Counted from the first letter of the stretch, positions 8,586-16,478 are shown. The stretch: 64,000 bases of DNA from JAASSS01 sp021767745 (GCA_034189165.1 JAXHVN010000011.1:1-64000); one strand, 5' to 3'. Notes: generated by a model not told the origin, from the sequence alone. Program-made: numbers and translations.

Positions 8586-9611
8586 TCAAATCCCCAGTTG
8601 CTCGATGGTAGCCATCTGCGCATGCAGCGCGCAGGCCGCCTGCAGCAGCGGCACGGCCACGGCCGCGCCGCTGCCCTCCCCCAGGCGCATGTCGAGCTCG
8701 AGCAACGGCACGGCGTCCAGCGCCCGCAGGACGCGGTGATGGCCGGGCTCGGCAGAGCGGTGAGCGAAGTGCAGCCAGGGCCGCACCGCCGGCTGCAGCC
8801 TGACCGCCAGCAGGGCTGCGACCGAGGCGATGTAGCCGTCGACCAGACAGGGCAGCCCGAGCTGTGCCGCGCGCAGGTAGGCACCGGTCATGGCGGCGAT
8901 TTCCAGGCCGCCCAGCGCCGCCAGCAGGGCGAGTGGGTCATCGAGCGCCAGTTCGTGACGCCGCAGCGCCGCGGCCACCACATTCTGCTTGCGCTGCAAT
9001 GCCTCGGGCATCAGCCCGGTGCCCGGCCCGGTCATCTCGCCGGCCCCGGCACCGGTCAGGGCGCAGGCCAGCGCCGCGGCCGCCGTGGTGTTGCCGATTC
9101 CCATCTCGCCGGCGATGAACAGCTGCGTGCCCGGGGCGGTGCGGGCGAGGCTGTCGTGCCCCACGGCCAGTGCCTCCAGGGTCTGCTGCACGCTCATCGC
9201 CGGGCCTTCGACCATGTCGGCGGTGCCGGGTGCGATTCGCGCCGACCGCGCGCCGGGGACCGGCGCCCCACAGGTGCCGACATCGACCACCTCCAGGCTG
9301 GCCCCGAGCCGGTTGGCCAGCACATTGATGGCAGCGCCGCCGGTCGCAAACAGCCGCAACATGGCCTGGGTGATCTCCTGCGGATAGGCGGAGACCCCGC
9401 GGCGAGCAACGCCGTGGTCGGCGGCGAAGACCGTGATTGCCACCGTATCCACCGACGGTGTCAGCCGGCGCTGCTGACCCGCCAGCGCTACCACCGCGTG
9501 CTCGAGCCGACCGAGCGAGCCGGGAGGCTTGGCCAGGCTGCGCTGCCGCGCCATGGCCGCCTCGCAGGCGAGCGCGTCGACGGCCGGGGGCGCGGTCAGC
9601 CACCATTTCAT
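8586..9611 (-). CDS. cobT: Nicotinate-nucleotide:dimethylbenzimidazole phosphoribosyltransferase
   Basis: Activates the lower ligand base as its alpha-ribotide. The 341-residue length equals the family norm. Motifs: KPPGSLGRLE (28-37), the FAADHGVA segment, GEMGIGNTT in the middle and the catalytic glutamate in RLGEGSGAA (E312, matching E317 of Salmonella CobT). The ATG at 9611, giving MKWW, overlaps the cobU stop as ATGA, so cobU and cobT are translationally coupled. No bluB or bza gene for making the lower base is in the window, so base source is unknown. Confidence 0.95.
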   Translation of the reverse strand: MKWWLTAPPAVDALACEAAMARQRSLAKPPGSLGRLEHAVVALAGQQRRLTPSVDTVAITVFAADHGVARRGVSAYPQEITQAMLRLFATGGAAINVLANRLGASLEVVDVGTCGAPVPGARSARIAPGTADMVEGPAMSVQQTLEALAVGHDSLARTAPGTQLFIAGEMGIGNTTAAAALACALTGAGAGEMTGPGTGLMPEALQRKQNVVAAALRRHELALDDPLALLAALGGLEIAAMTGAYLRAAQLGLPCLVDGYIASVAALLAVRLQPAVRPWLHFAHRSAEPGHHRVLRALDAVPLLELDMRLGEGSGAAVAVPLLQAACALHAQMATIEQLGI

Positions 9612-10132
9612 GCGCTGCCGCCCTCCTTGAGCCGCAACGGCAGGCCGGCCGTCACCAGGGTGACCCGATCGCAGCTGCGCGCCAGCAACTGGTTGAGTCG
9701 TCCGAGTTCGTCGACGAAGCGGCGGGCCAGCGGATTGATCGGCACCAGCGAGCCGCCCACCTCGTTCGATACCAGGATCAGCCGGCCAGGCAGCAGCGCC
9801 AGCATGCCGAGCAGTTCGTTGCGCTGCTCGCGCAGCACCGGCTCGCCCGCCTGCATGAGGTTGGACAGCCAGAGATTCATGCAATCCACGAGCAGACAGA
9901 CGTCGCGATCGGCGAAGCTCTCCAGCGCCTGCGCCAGCGCGACCGGCTCCTCGTAGGTTCGCCAGCCGACCGGCCGTTCGCGCCGGTGGCGCCGGATCCG
10001 GGCATGCATCTCGGCGTCCTCCGCCCGCGCCGTGGCGATGAACACGACCTGCTTCATGCCGCTGTTCATGGCCGCATCGATGGCATATCGACTCTTGCCG
10101 GAGCGTATGCCGCCCAGCACCAGCTCACGCAT
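9608..10132 (-). CDS. cobU: Adenosylcobinamide kinase / phosphate guanylyltransferase
   Basis: Bifunctional enzyme that phosphorylates adenosylcobinamide and then transfers GMP to it. The 174 residues begin MRELVLGGIRSGKS with the P-loop GGIRSGKS at 7-14; the family motifs ATARAEDAEM, the RIRRHRRERP segment holding the guanylylated histidine, LLVDCMNLWLSN and LILVSNEVGGSLVP are all present. It leads the cobU-cobT-cobC-cobS operon. Its ATG is only ~30 bases after the terminator hairpin of the upstream dehydrogenase, which leaves little space for a promoter and no room for a cobalamin riboswitch. Confidence 0.95.
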   Translation of the reverse strand: MRELVLGGIRSGKSRYAIDAAMNSGMKQVVFIATARAEDAEMHARIRRHRRERPVGWRTYEEPVALAQALESFADRDVCLLVDCMNLWLSNLMQAGEPVLREQRNELLGMLALLPGRLILVSNEVGGSLVPINPLARRFVDELGRLNQLLARSCDRVTLVTAGLPLRLKEGGSA

Positions 10133-10154
10133 GGCTCACTCTTCGATCGCCCCA

Positions 10155-10183
10155 ATGAAAACGCCCCGGGAGTCCCGGGGCGT
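10155..10183 (-). terminator. Intrinsic terminator of the PQQ dehydrogenase gene
   Basis: A perfect 10-bp stem (10161-10170 with 10174-10183) and a 3-base loop, read on the minus strand as ACGCCCCGGG-act-CCCGGGGCGT, are followed by TTTCATTG. It sits 24 bases after the dehydrogenase stop and is the clearest rho-independent terminator in the window. Confidence 0.88.
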
Positions 10184-10207
10184 CCCAGTGTAGCCGTTCT
10201 CGCGCCT

Positions 10208-12439
10208 CTAGCTGGCGTCGACGAACCAGGTGAGCGCGCCCATGAACCAGGCGACGATACCGCCGATGAGCCCATAGACGAACGACTTGGTCGACTTCCA
10301 CCAGTCCGGCGCCTGCTCGGCCTTGCGCGTCTTGTGGCCGAGCTTGGTCAGGTAGGCATGGATGGCCTCCACTTCCTCGGCCGTCAGCTTGGCGCCATGA
10401 CCCGGCATGCCGCGATCGGACAGCGAGCCGCCGAGCACGATCGCCTGGAAGTTCTCGTGCGTCTGTGCGTCCATGTAGCGCAGATCCTTCAGCGCCGGCG
10501 AACTGATGCCGCCCGGGCCATGGCAGTACACGCAGTTGGCGTGATAGAGCGCATTGCCCTCCTTGATCGTCTTCCGATCGGCCGTCAGCGGCGGCGGCTC
10601 GGGCAGCTGCACCACCTGCTCGAGCGGCGGCAGCTCGCCATCGGCGCCGAGCTTGAAGGTCATGATGCGACCTTCCTTGTGCATCGGGTCCGGGGTGTCG
10701 GCGACCATGCTGAAGGACAGGCCCACGGCGCCGCCATAGCCCACCACCAGCGTGATGTACTGCTCGCCGTCGATCTCGTAGGTGACCGGCGGGGCGATCA
10801 CGCCGGACTGCACGAAGAACTCCCAGAGCCGCTCGCCGTTCTCGGCGTCGTAGGCGCCGAAGATGCCCTCACCATTGCCTTCGAACACCAGCCCATCGCC
10901 GGTGCACAGGGTGCCGCCGTTCCACATGCCGGAATGCTGCACCTTCCACACCTCGCGCTGGGCGACCGGATCCCAGGCGGTGAGATAGCCGCTGGCGGCC
11001 TTCTTGGCCACGGCCTTGATCAGCTTCGGGTCGATCCAGGTCGGCACGACGATGTCCTTCATGACATTCATGCCGACGTTCCAGTACCCGGGGATGTAGG
11101 CGAATTCCCGGTCGTTGTCGTAGGCCATGGTCATGACCTGCGTCGGGAAGTACACCAGCTGGGTTTCCGGGTGGTAGCACATCGGCATCCAGTTGTGCCC
11201 GCCGAGCGGCGAAGGCTGCTGGATGACGGTGCGATCCTCGTAGCTGTTGTCGGTCTCGATCGGCCGGCCGGTCTGCTCGTCGATGCCGGTGGCCCAACTC
11301 ACCGGGACGTAGTTGTCGCCGGAGATGAACTCGCCGGTCTCCCGATCGATGACGTAGAAGAAGCCGTTCTTCGGCGCCTGCATCAGCACCTTGCGCAGCT
11401 CGCCCTCGATCTCCAGGTCCGCCAGGATCATGTGCTCGGTGGCGGTGTAGTCCCAGCCTTCGCCCGGCGTGGTCTGGTAGTGCCAGGCATATTCGCCCGT
11501 GTCGGCATCCACCGCCACGATCGAGGACAGAAAGAGATTGTCGCCACCGCCAGGGCTGCGGATGTACTTGTTCCAGGGCGAACCGTTGCCGATGCCGATG
11601 TACAGCAGGTTCAGCTCCGGATCGTAGGCAAAGGAGTTCCAGGCCGTGCCGCCCCCGCCGACCTCCCACCATTCGCCGCGCCAGGTCTCGGCGGCCATTT
11701 CCATGGTGGGGCTCTCGAAGCCATCGGCCGGATTGCCCGGCACGGTGTAAAAGCGCCAGACCATCTCGCCGCTCTCGGCGTCGTAGGCGCTGACGTAGCC
11801 GCGCACGCCGTACTCCGCGCCACCGTTGCCGATCACGACCTTGCCGTTCACCACCCGCGGCGCGCCGGTGATGGTGTAGGGCCGGGCCAGATCGATGGTG
11901 AGCGTATCCCAGACGATCTCGCCATTGACCGCATCGAGCGCCACCAGCCGGCCGTCGATGGTGCCGACGTAGACCCTGCCCTTCCAGACGGCGACGCCGC
12001 GGTTGCCCACATCGCAGCAGGCGTACTGGCCGCGATCCTTGTCGACATCCAGATCGTTGCGCCACAGCAGCTTGCCGGTGCGAGCGTCGAGCGCGTAGAC
12101 CTCGCTCCACGGGCCGGTGGCGAACATCACGCCGTCGACGACGATCGGCGAGGCCTCATGGGCGCGGGTCACGTCTGTGTCCCAGTACCAGGCCAGCCCC
12201 AGATCCTCGACGTTGTCGCGCCGGATCTGATCCAGCGGGCTGTAGCGCTGCTCGCCGTAGGTGCGCCCGTGCAGCAGCCAGTTCTGCGGCTCGGCGTCGG
12301 CGTTGACGAGTCGATCGGCATCCATGGCCTGCAACGACGGCTGCACCGCGGCCAGCGGCTGCGTGTCCAGCACCTGGCGCTCGGCCGTCGCCGCCAGCGG
12401 CAACAGCGCCATAGCCAGCGCCAACGCAAGATTCCTCAT
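10208..12439 (-). CDS. PQQ-dependent quinohemoprotein alcohol dehydrogenase with C-terminal membrane anchor
   Basis: Oxidises alcohols (or aldehydes) in the periplasm with PQQ and passes electrons to a fused cytochrome c. Residues 1-19 are a signal peptide. An eight-bladed propeller follows, with the vicinal disulfide Cys141-Cys142 (QYACCDVGNRG), the active-site loops IGIGNGSPWN and GGGDNLFLSSIVAVDADTGEYAW, and WDYTATEH. The heme domain has CVYCH at 636-640 and a likely Met ligand in RGMPG (M678). Residues ~719-739 (YGLIGGIVAWFMGALTWFV) form a C-terminal membrane helix, which soluble quinohemoprotein ADHs lack. The ATG at 12439 follows CAGGAGAGAGCG. No PQQ synthesis gene or separate cytochrome subunit is nearby. 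Confidence 0.92.
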   Translation of the reverse strand: MRNLALALAMALLPLAATAERQVLDTQPLAAVQPSLQAMDADRLVNADAEPQNWLLHGRTYGEQRYSPLDQIRRDNVEDLGLAWYWDTDVTRAHEASPIVVDGVMFATGPWSEVYALDARTGKLLWRNDLDVDKDRGQYACCDVGNRGVAVWKGRVYVGTIDGRLVALDAVNGEIVWDTLTIDLARPYTITGAPRVVNGKVVIGNGGAEYGVRGYVSAYDAESGEMVWRFYTVPGNPADGFESPTMEMAAETWRGEWWEVGGGGTAWNSFAYDPELNLLYIGIGNGSPWNKYIRSPGGGDNLFLSSIVAVDADTGEYAWHYQTTPGEGWDYTATEHMILADLEIEGELRKVLMQAPKNGFFYVIDRETGEFISGDNYVPVSWATGIDEQTGRPIETDNSYEDRTVIQQPSPLGGHNWMPMCYHPETQLVYFPTQVMTMAYDNDREFAYIPGYWNVGMNVMKDIVVPTWIDPKLIKAVAKKAASGYLTAWDPVAQREVWKVQHSGMWNGGTLCTGDGLVFEGNGEGIFGAYDAENGERLWEFFVQSGVIAPPVTYEIDGEQYITLVVGYGGAVGLSFSMVADTPDPMHKEGRIMTFKLGADGELPPLEQVVQLPEPPPLTADRKTIKEGNALYHANCVYCHGPGGISSPALKDLRYMDAQTHENFQAIVLGGSLSDRGMPGHGAKLTAEEVEAIHAYLTKLGHKTRKAEQAPDWWKSTKSFVYGLIGGIVAWFMGALTWFVDAS

Positions 12440-12531
12440 CGCTCTCTCCTGAAAGGGCGGTTCACTCGCCCTGCGTTCGTTCTTGATCCGGGATACCGGC
12501 CGATCCGGCCGCGGCCCGTCGGCGGGGCCCA

Positions 12532-12559
12532 AGTATAGCCAGCGGGCGCTCTTAAACAA
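12532..12559 (-). promoter_or_regulatory. Probable promoter and palindrome before the PQQ dehydrogenase
   Basis: On the minus strand TTGTTT (12559-12554), 16 bases, TATACT (12537-12532). The -35 lies inside the perfect palindrome AACAATTGTT (12555-12564), a conspicuous AT-rich patch in GC-rich surroundings and a candidate operator. The predicted start leaves a ~85-base leader. Confidence 0.55.
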
Positions 12560-12579
12560 TTGTTCACCTGCCGGCGCGG

Positions 12580-12753
12580 CTAGATCCGGATCATCTCGAA
12601 CTCTTCCTTGGCCGCGCCGCAGTCTGGGCAGGTCCAGCTGACCGGAATGTCGTCCCAGCGCGTCCCCGGGGCGATACCGCTGTCCGGATCGCCCTTCGCC
12701 TCGTCATAGACGAAGCCACAGATCACGCACATGTAGGTGCGATAGTCGTTCAC
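12580..12753 (-). CDS. Rubredoxin
   Basis: A 57-residue iron protein with the two knuckles CVICG (Cys9, Cys12) and CPDCG (Cys42, Cys45), and the standard core GFVYDEAKGDPDSGIAPGT and WDDIPVSWTCP. It carries single electrons in the cytosol, for example to alkane hydroxylases, oxygen or peroxide reductases. The GTG at 12753 follows GGGAGG. No rubredoxin reductase or partner oxygenase is adjacent; rubredoxin divergent from thiD-thiE-hemL is a common gammaproteobacterial order. It is upstream of the PQQ dehydrogenase on the same strand but that gene has its own promoter signal. Confidence 0.95.
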   Translation of the reverse strand: MNDYRTYMCVICGFVYDEAKGDPDSGIAPGTRWDDIPVSWTCPDCGAAKEEFEMIRI

Positions 12754-12796
12754 GCGCCTCCCGAGCCGATGCCGCCGCGGCCGCTGCCGCCATCGG

Positions 12797-12825
12797 TCAA
12801 GAGGATACCCGTCCGGTGCTAGACT
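12797..12825 (+). promoter_or_regulatory. Extended -10 promoter immediately before thiD
   Basis: TGC-TAGACT (12817-12825) is an extended -10; a weak -35 TCAAGA lies 17 bases upstream. The expected start, about 7 bases downstream, falls at 12832-12833, on the thiD ATG itself. Confidence 0.45.
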
Positions 12826-12832
12826 CGCGCAG

Positions 12833-13594
12833 ATGAATCCGCCGCCTGTCGTGCTCTCCCTGGCTGGCCTCGATCCGAGCGGCGGCGCCGGCATGATTGC
12901 CGACGTACAGGCCATTGCCGCCAACGGCGGCCATGCGGCGGCCATCGCCACCTGCCTGACGGTCCAGAACACGCGCGATGCCAGCGAGGTCCAGCCCGTG
13001 GCCCTCGACCTGATCCGCCGCCAATGGCAGAGCCTGCGGGCGGACCTGCCGCTCGCGGCCATCAAGCTCGGCGTCCTGCCCGATGCCGGCTGCGCGGCGC
13101 TGGTGGCGGAGCTCTTGGAGGAAGCCGGCGAGGTGCCGGTGGTGCTCGACCCGGTGCTGATCGCCAGCGGCGGCGGCCGGCTCGCGGAGCCCGGGGTGAT
13201 CGACATCCTGCATGCGCGCCTGCTGCCACGGGCGACGCTCGTCACGCCGAACGTGCACGAGGCCGTCGCGCTGGCCGGCGACGAGAGGCCGCAGTCCCTC
13301 CGGGCGCTCGGCGCACCGGCCGTGCTGGTCACCGGTGCCGACCGCCCCGGTCCCACGGTGCGCAATGGCTACGCCGGCCCGGAGGGCGAGCAGGTCTGGG
13401 AGTGGCCGCGGCTGCCCGGTCGCTATCACGGGTCGGGCTGCACCCTTGCCGCCGCGGCGGCGACCTGGCTCGCCCATGGCGCCGGCCCGCGGACGGCCGC
13501 CGAGCAGGCGCAGCGCTACGTGGCGCGCAGCCTCGGCGCCGGCTACGTGCCGGGCAGCGGCCAGCATGTGCCGCAGCGCGTGGCGCCGCCGTGA
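12833..13594 (+). CDS. thiD: Hydroxymethylpyrimidine/phosphomethylpyrimidine kinase
   Basis: Phosphorylates the thiamine pyrimidine precursor HMP to HMP-PP in two steps. The ribokinase-fold protein (253 residues) starts VVLSLAGLDPSGGAGMIADVQAI and has LTVQNT, IKLGVLPDAG, PVVLDPVLIASGG, ATLVTPNVHEA and the C-terminal anion hole/catalytic loop YHGSGCTLAAA. The usual Gln of the GAGIQAD motif is Met-Ile here. It diverges from rubredoxin, and its last bases overlap the thiE GTG (GTGA). There is no ribosome-binding sequence before the ATG. Confidence 0.93.
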   Translation: MNPPPVVLSLAGLDPSGGAGMIADVQAIAANGGHAAAIATCLTVQNTRDASEVQPVALDLIRRQWQSLRADLPLAAIKLGVLPDAGCAALVAELLEEAGEVPVVLDPVLIASGGGRLAEPGVIDILHARLLPRATLVTPNVHEAVALAGDERPQSLRALGAPAVLVTGADRPGPTVRNGYAGPEGEQVWEWPRLPGRYHGSGCTLAAAAATWLAHGAGPRTAAEQAQRYVARSLGAGYVPGSGQHVPQRVAPP

Positions 13595-14247
13595 GCGCCC
13601 GCGACCCGCGCATCCGGGGACTGTATCTGGTCACCGCCGGCGAGGACGACACCGACGCCCTGTGCCGGCGCGTGGAGGCCTGCCTGCAGGCCGGCGTCCG
13701 GCTCGTCCAGTATCGCGACAAGACGGCCGGACCCGCCCGGCGCGAGCAGCAGGCGCGGGCGCTGGTGTCGCTGTGCCGGGCGCATGGCGCCGCGCTCATC
13801 GTGAACGACGATCCGGCGCTGGCGGCGCGGATCGGCGCCGATGGCGTGCACCTCGGCCAGGGCGATGCCGCGCCGGCCGAGGCCCGCCGCCAGCTGGGCC
13901 CGGCCGCCATCGTCGGCGTCTCCTGTCACGAGAGCCTGGCGCTGGCGCGTGAGGCCGTGGCCGCCGGGGCGAGCTATGTGGCCTTCGGCGCGGTCTACCC
14001 CAGCGCCACCAAGCCGAATGCGCCGCGGGTCTCGCTGGCGACCCTGCACACGGCCCGCCGCAGGCTGGACCGCCCCATCGTCGCCATCGGCGGCATCCTG
14101 CCGGCGCACGTGCCGGGCCTGGCGGCAGCCGGCGTGGACGCCGTGGCGGTGGTCGGTGGCCTCGCCCGCTGCGCCGACCCGGCCGCCGTGGCCCGAACCT
14201 ACCTCGCCGGCTTCGCGTCGGCGGGCGAACCGATACCAGAGAGCTGA
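13591..14247 (+). CDS. thiE: Thiamine-phosphate synthase
   Basis: Joins HMP-PP and the thiazole phosphate to thiamine phosphate. TIM-barrel protein of 218 residues with GLYLVT at the start, VRLVQYRDK, LIVNDDPALAARIGADGVHLGQGD, IVGVSCH, the YVAFGAVYPSATKP loop and RPIVAIGGI. The GTG start overlaps the thiD stop as GTGA, so the two consecutive pathway enzymes are translationally coupled. Three bases later hemL begins; this thiD-thiE-hemL order is well known in Pseudomonas-type genomes. Confidence 0.94.
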   Translation: MSARDPRIRGLYLVTAGEDDTDALCRRVEACLQAGVRLVQYRDKTAGPARREQQARALVSLCRAHGAALIVNDDPALAARIGADGVHLGQGDAAPAEARRQLGPAAIVGVSCHESLALAREAVAAGASYVAFGAVYPSATKPNAPRVSLATLHTARRRLDRPIVAIGGILPAHVPGLAAAGVDAVAVVGGLARCADPAAVARTYLAGFASAGEPIPES

Positions 14248-14250
14248 CCG

Positions 14251-15564
14251 ATGACCGAAACCAGAACCGACTCCGCCACGTTGTTCGCGCAGGCGCAGCG
14301 CTACATCCCCGGCGGCGTCAATTCGCCCGTGCGGGCCTTCGGGGCGGTAGGCGGCGAGCCGGTGTTCATCTCCCGGGCCGCCGGTGCCTGCCTGTACGAC
14401 GTGAACGGCAACGCCTACCTGGACTATGTCGGCTCGTTCGGGCCGATGATCGCCGGGCACGCGCACCCGGATGTGATCCGCGCCGTGCAGCGTGCCGCCG
14501 CCGACGGCCTGAGCTTCGGTGCGCCGACGCCGCAGGAGACGCTGCTGGCGCGACGTGTGCGCCAACTGATGCCGGCGCTGGACCAACTGCGGCTGGTCAA
14601 CTCCGGCACCGAGGCGACGATGAGCGCCATCCGCCTCGCCCGCGGTCACACCGGTCGCGAACGGATCGTCAAGTTCGAGGGCTGTTACCACGGCCATGCC
14701 GATGCCCTGCTGGTGAAGGCCGGCTCCGGCGCACTGACCACCGGCACGCCCTCCTCCGCCGGGGTACCGGCCAAGGTCACGGCCGACACGCTGGTGCTGC
14801 GCTACAACGACCTGGACGCGGTGCGCGAGGCTTTCGCCAGCCACGGCGCGGAGATCGCGGCCGTCATCGTCGAGCCGGTGGCCGGCAACATGAACTGCGT
14901 ACCGCCGGTCGAGGGCTTCCTGCCCGGCCTGCGCGCGCTGTGCGACGAGCATGGCAGCGTGCTGATCTTCGACGAGGTGATGACCGGCTTTCGCGTCGCG
15001 CCCGGCGGCGCCCAGGAACGCTACGGCGTCACGCCCGATCTGACCACACTCGGCAAGATCCTCGGTGGCGGCCTGCCGATCGGCGCCTTCGGCGGCTCGC
15101 AGGAGATCATGGCGCGGCTCGCGCCCTTGGGCCCGGTCTACCAGGCCGGCACGCTGTCGGGCAATCCGCTGGCCGTGGCAGCGGGCCTGGCGACCCTGGA
15201 GGCAATCCAGCAGCCCGGCTTCTACCAGCGCCTGGAGGCCCTGACGACACGCCTGACGGAAGGGCTGGCGGCGGCGGCGCGCACCGCCGGCGTGCCCTTC
15301 CACGCCCAGTCCGTCGGCGCCATGTTCGGCCTGTTCTTCAGCGAGCAGGCGCCGGTGCACTATTACGAGCAGGTCATGGCCGCCGACCGCGAGGCCTTCG
15401 CACGCTTCTTCCACGGCATGCTCGCACGCGGCATCTATCTGGCGCCCTCGGCCTTCGAAGCCGGCTTCGTCTCCAGTGCGCACAGCGAGGGCGACATCGA
15501 CCGCACCATCGCCGCAGCGAGCGAGGTGTTCGCCACGCTGGCGGGCGCCAGCCAGGGCCGGTGA
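14251..15564 (+). CDS. hemL: Glutamate-1-semialdehyde 2,1-aminomutase
   Basis: Forms 5-aminolevulinate for heme, and also feeds corrinoid synthesis where that exists. Fold-type I PLP enzyme of 437 residues: YIPGGVNSPVRAFG at the start, LVNSGTEATMSAIRLAR, FEGCYHGHADALLVKAGSG, LIFDEVMTGFRVA and the PLP lysine in LTTLGKILGGGLPIGAFGG (about K269). It is the third gene of the thiD-thiE-hemL operon, 3 bases after thiE. The downstream 284 bases contain an FNR-like box, which is of interest because heme genes are often oxygen controlled, though the box is at the wrong end of this gene. Confidence 0.96.
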   Translation: MTETRTDSATLFAQAQRYIPGGVNSPVRAFGAVGGEPVFISRAAGACLYDVNGNAYLDYVGSFGPMIAGHAHPDVIRAVQRAAADGLSFGAPTPQETLLARRVRQLMPALDQLRLVNSGTEATMSAIRLARGHTGRERIVKFEGCYHGHADALLVKAGSGALTTGTPSSAGVPAKVTADTLVLRYNDLDAVREAFASHGAEIAAVIVEPVAGNMNCVPPVEGFLPGLRALCDEHGSVLIFDEVMTGFRVAPGGAQERYGVTPDLTTLGKILGGGLPIGAFGGSQEIMARLAPLGPVYQAGTLSGNPLAVAAGLATLEAIQQPGFYQRLEALTTRLTEGLAAAARTAGVPFHAQSVGAMFGLFFSEQAPVHYYEQVMAADREAFARFFHGMLARGIYLAPSAFEAGFVSSAHSEGDIDRTIAAASEVFATLAGASQGR

Positions 15565-15672
15565 GGCCGGGAAAGGGCGGCGGCGATCGTCCCTGATCGC
15601 TACCGCAGCACTGCGGCCACCGCAGGAGGGTCGGCCACGGCGTAGTCGCCGTAAGCCCGATGCCGCAGTGGT

Positions 15673-15686
15673 GGCGCGGCCGCGCC
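15673..15686. repeat. Perfect 14-base palindrome GGCGCGGCCGCGCC
   Basis: Self-complementary over all 14 bases; related GGCCGCGCC/GGCGCGGCC inverted repeats occur at 43593-43611 and 63076-63104. It could be part of a hemL transcript stop but lacks a T-run. Confidence 0.4.
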
Positions 15687-15729
15687 GCTCCACCGGCAGC
15701 GATGATGGACACCGGCACAGACCATGGCC

Positions 15730-15743
15730 TTGATCCGGGTCAA
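15730..15743. promoter_or_regulatory. FNR/ANR-type box, orphan
   Basis: TTGATCCGGGTCAA differs from the FNR/ANR consensus TTGAT-N4-ATCAA by one base. It lies between two converging genes (hemL and ubiX), so it is not in front of an obvious target. It could drive an unannotated small RNA or be chance. Confidence 0.35.
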
Positions 15744-15848
15744 ACCGGCCACGGACAAACCCCGCAGGGCCGCACCCAACCCATCCGACACCGACAGCGC
15801 CTCGCTGCCTGCCCGCAGAAACGGCAGCCGGCAGGCGCGGCGCCGGCC

Positions 15849-16478
15849 CTACTCCGGCGTCTGCCCCCAGCGGGGCCCGAGCTGGTGCGGCACGCCGAGC
15901 TGATCGAGGATGCGGGCGACGATGAAGTCGACCAGCGCCTCGATCGTGGCCGGACGCTCGTAGAAGCCAGGATTGGCCGGCAACACGCAGGCGCCCAGGC
16001 GCGCCAGCTTCAGCATGTTTTCCAGGTGGATGGCCGACAGCGGCGTCTCGCGCGGCACCAGCACCAGGCGGCGGCCCTCCTTCAGCGCGACGTCGGCCGC
16101 CCGCTCGATGAGGTTGTCACTGGCGCCGGCGGCGATGGCCGCGAGCGAGCCCATGCTGCACGGGCAGACGACCATCGCGCCGAGGCGTGCCGAGCCGCTC
16201 GCTGCCGGTGCCCGCCAATCGCTCGCCGCATAGACCGAGAGCGCGCCGGGCGCGGCCGCGAAGCGCTCGGCCAGCGCCCGCGCCTGCCCCGCCGGCCGGC
16301 CGGGCAGCTGCAGGTCGGTCTCGCCGTTGATGACCTGCAGCGCGGTGGGCGAGCAGATCAGGTGCACCGGCAGCGATGCGGCCAGCAGGCAGTCCAGCAG
16401 GCGCAGGCCGTAGCCGGCGCCGGACGCGCCGGTCATCGCCAGCACGATCGGCAGCGCCGGCCCGGCGGCGGGCATCAT
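15849..16478 (-). CDS. ubiX: Flavin prenyltransferase UbiX
   Basis: Makes prenylated FMN, the cofactor of the UbiD decarboxylase in ubiquinone synthesis. The 209-residue protein has the start PIVLAMTGASGAGYGLRLLD, MVVCPCSMGSLAAIAAGASDNLIERAADVALKE and RRLVLVPRETPLSAIHLENMLKL, all diagnostic for UbiX/Pad1. The ATG overlaps the mpl stop as ATGA; mpl-ubiX is a frequent gammaproteobacterial pair. ubiD itself is not in the window. Confidence 0.95.
   Translation of the reverse strand: MMPAAGPALPIVLAMTGASGAGYGLRLLDCLLAASLPVHLICSPTALQVINGETDLQLPGRPAGQARALAERFAAAPGALSVYAASDWRAPAASGSARLGAMVVCPCSMGSLAAIAAGASDNLIERAADVALKEGRRLVLVPRETPLSAIHLENMLKLARLGACVLPANPGFYERPATIEALVDFIVARILDQLGVPHQLGPRWGQTPE

Larger units (their letters stand above)
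15600..15791 (-). other. 63-codon open frame in the hemL-ubiX gap, doubtful gene
   Basis: The 284-base gap between hemL and ubiX is mostly filled on the minus strand by an ATG-started 63-codon frame. The product (start MSDGLGAALRGLSVAGLTRIK) is Ala/Arg/Gly rich with no domain I recognise, and no good ribosome site precedes the ATG. In GC-rich DNA such a frame arises easily by chance. It is listed because it fills the gap and spans the FNR-like box. Confidence 0.15.

Noticed and set aside
9437..12538. Plus-strand open frame of 1033 codons opposite the PQQ dehydrogenase and cobU
   Set aside because: It is an antisense shadow in GC-rich DNA; composition is Arg/His/Gly/Leu biased and no domain is recognisable, while the opposite strand encodes conserved enzymes.
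13543..15693. Minus-strand open frame of 716 codons opposite thiE and hemL
   Set aside because: Shadow of conserved genes; the product is His/Gln/Arg/Gly rich without motifs.
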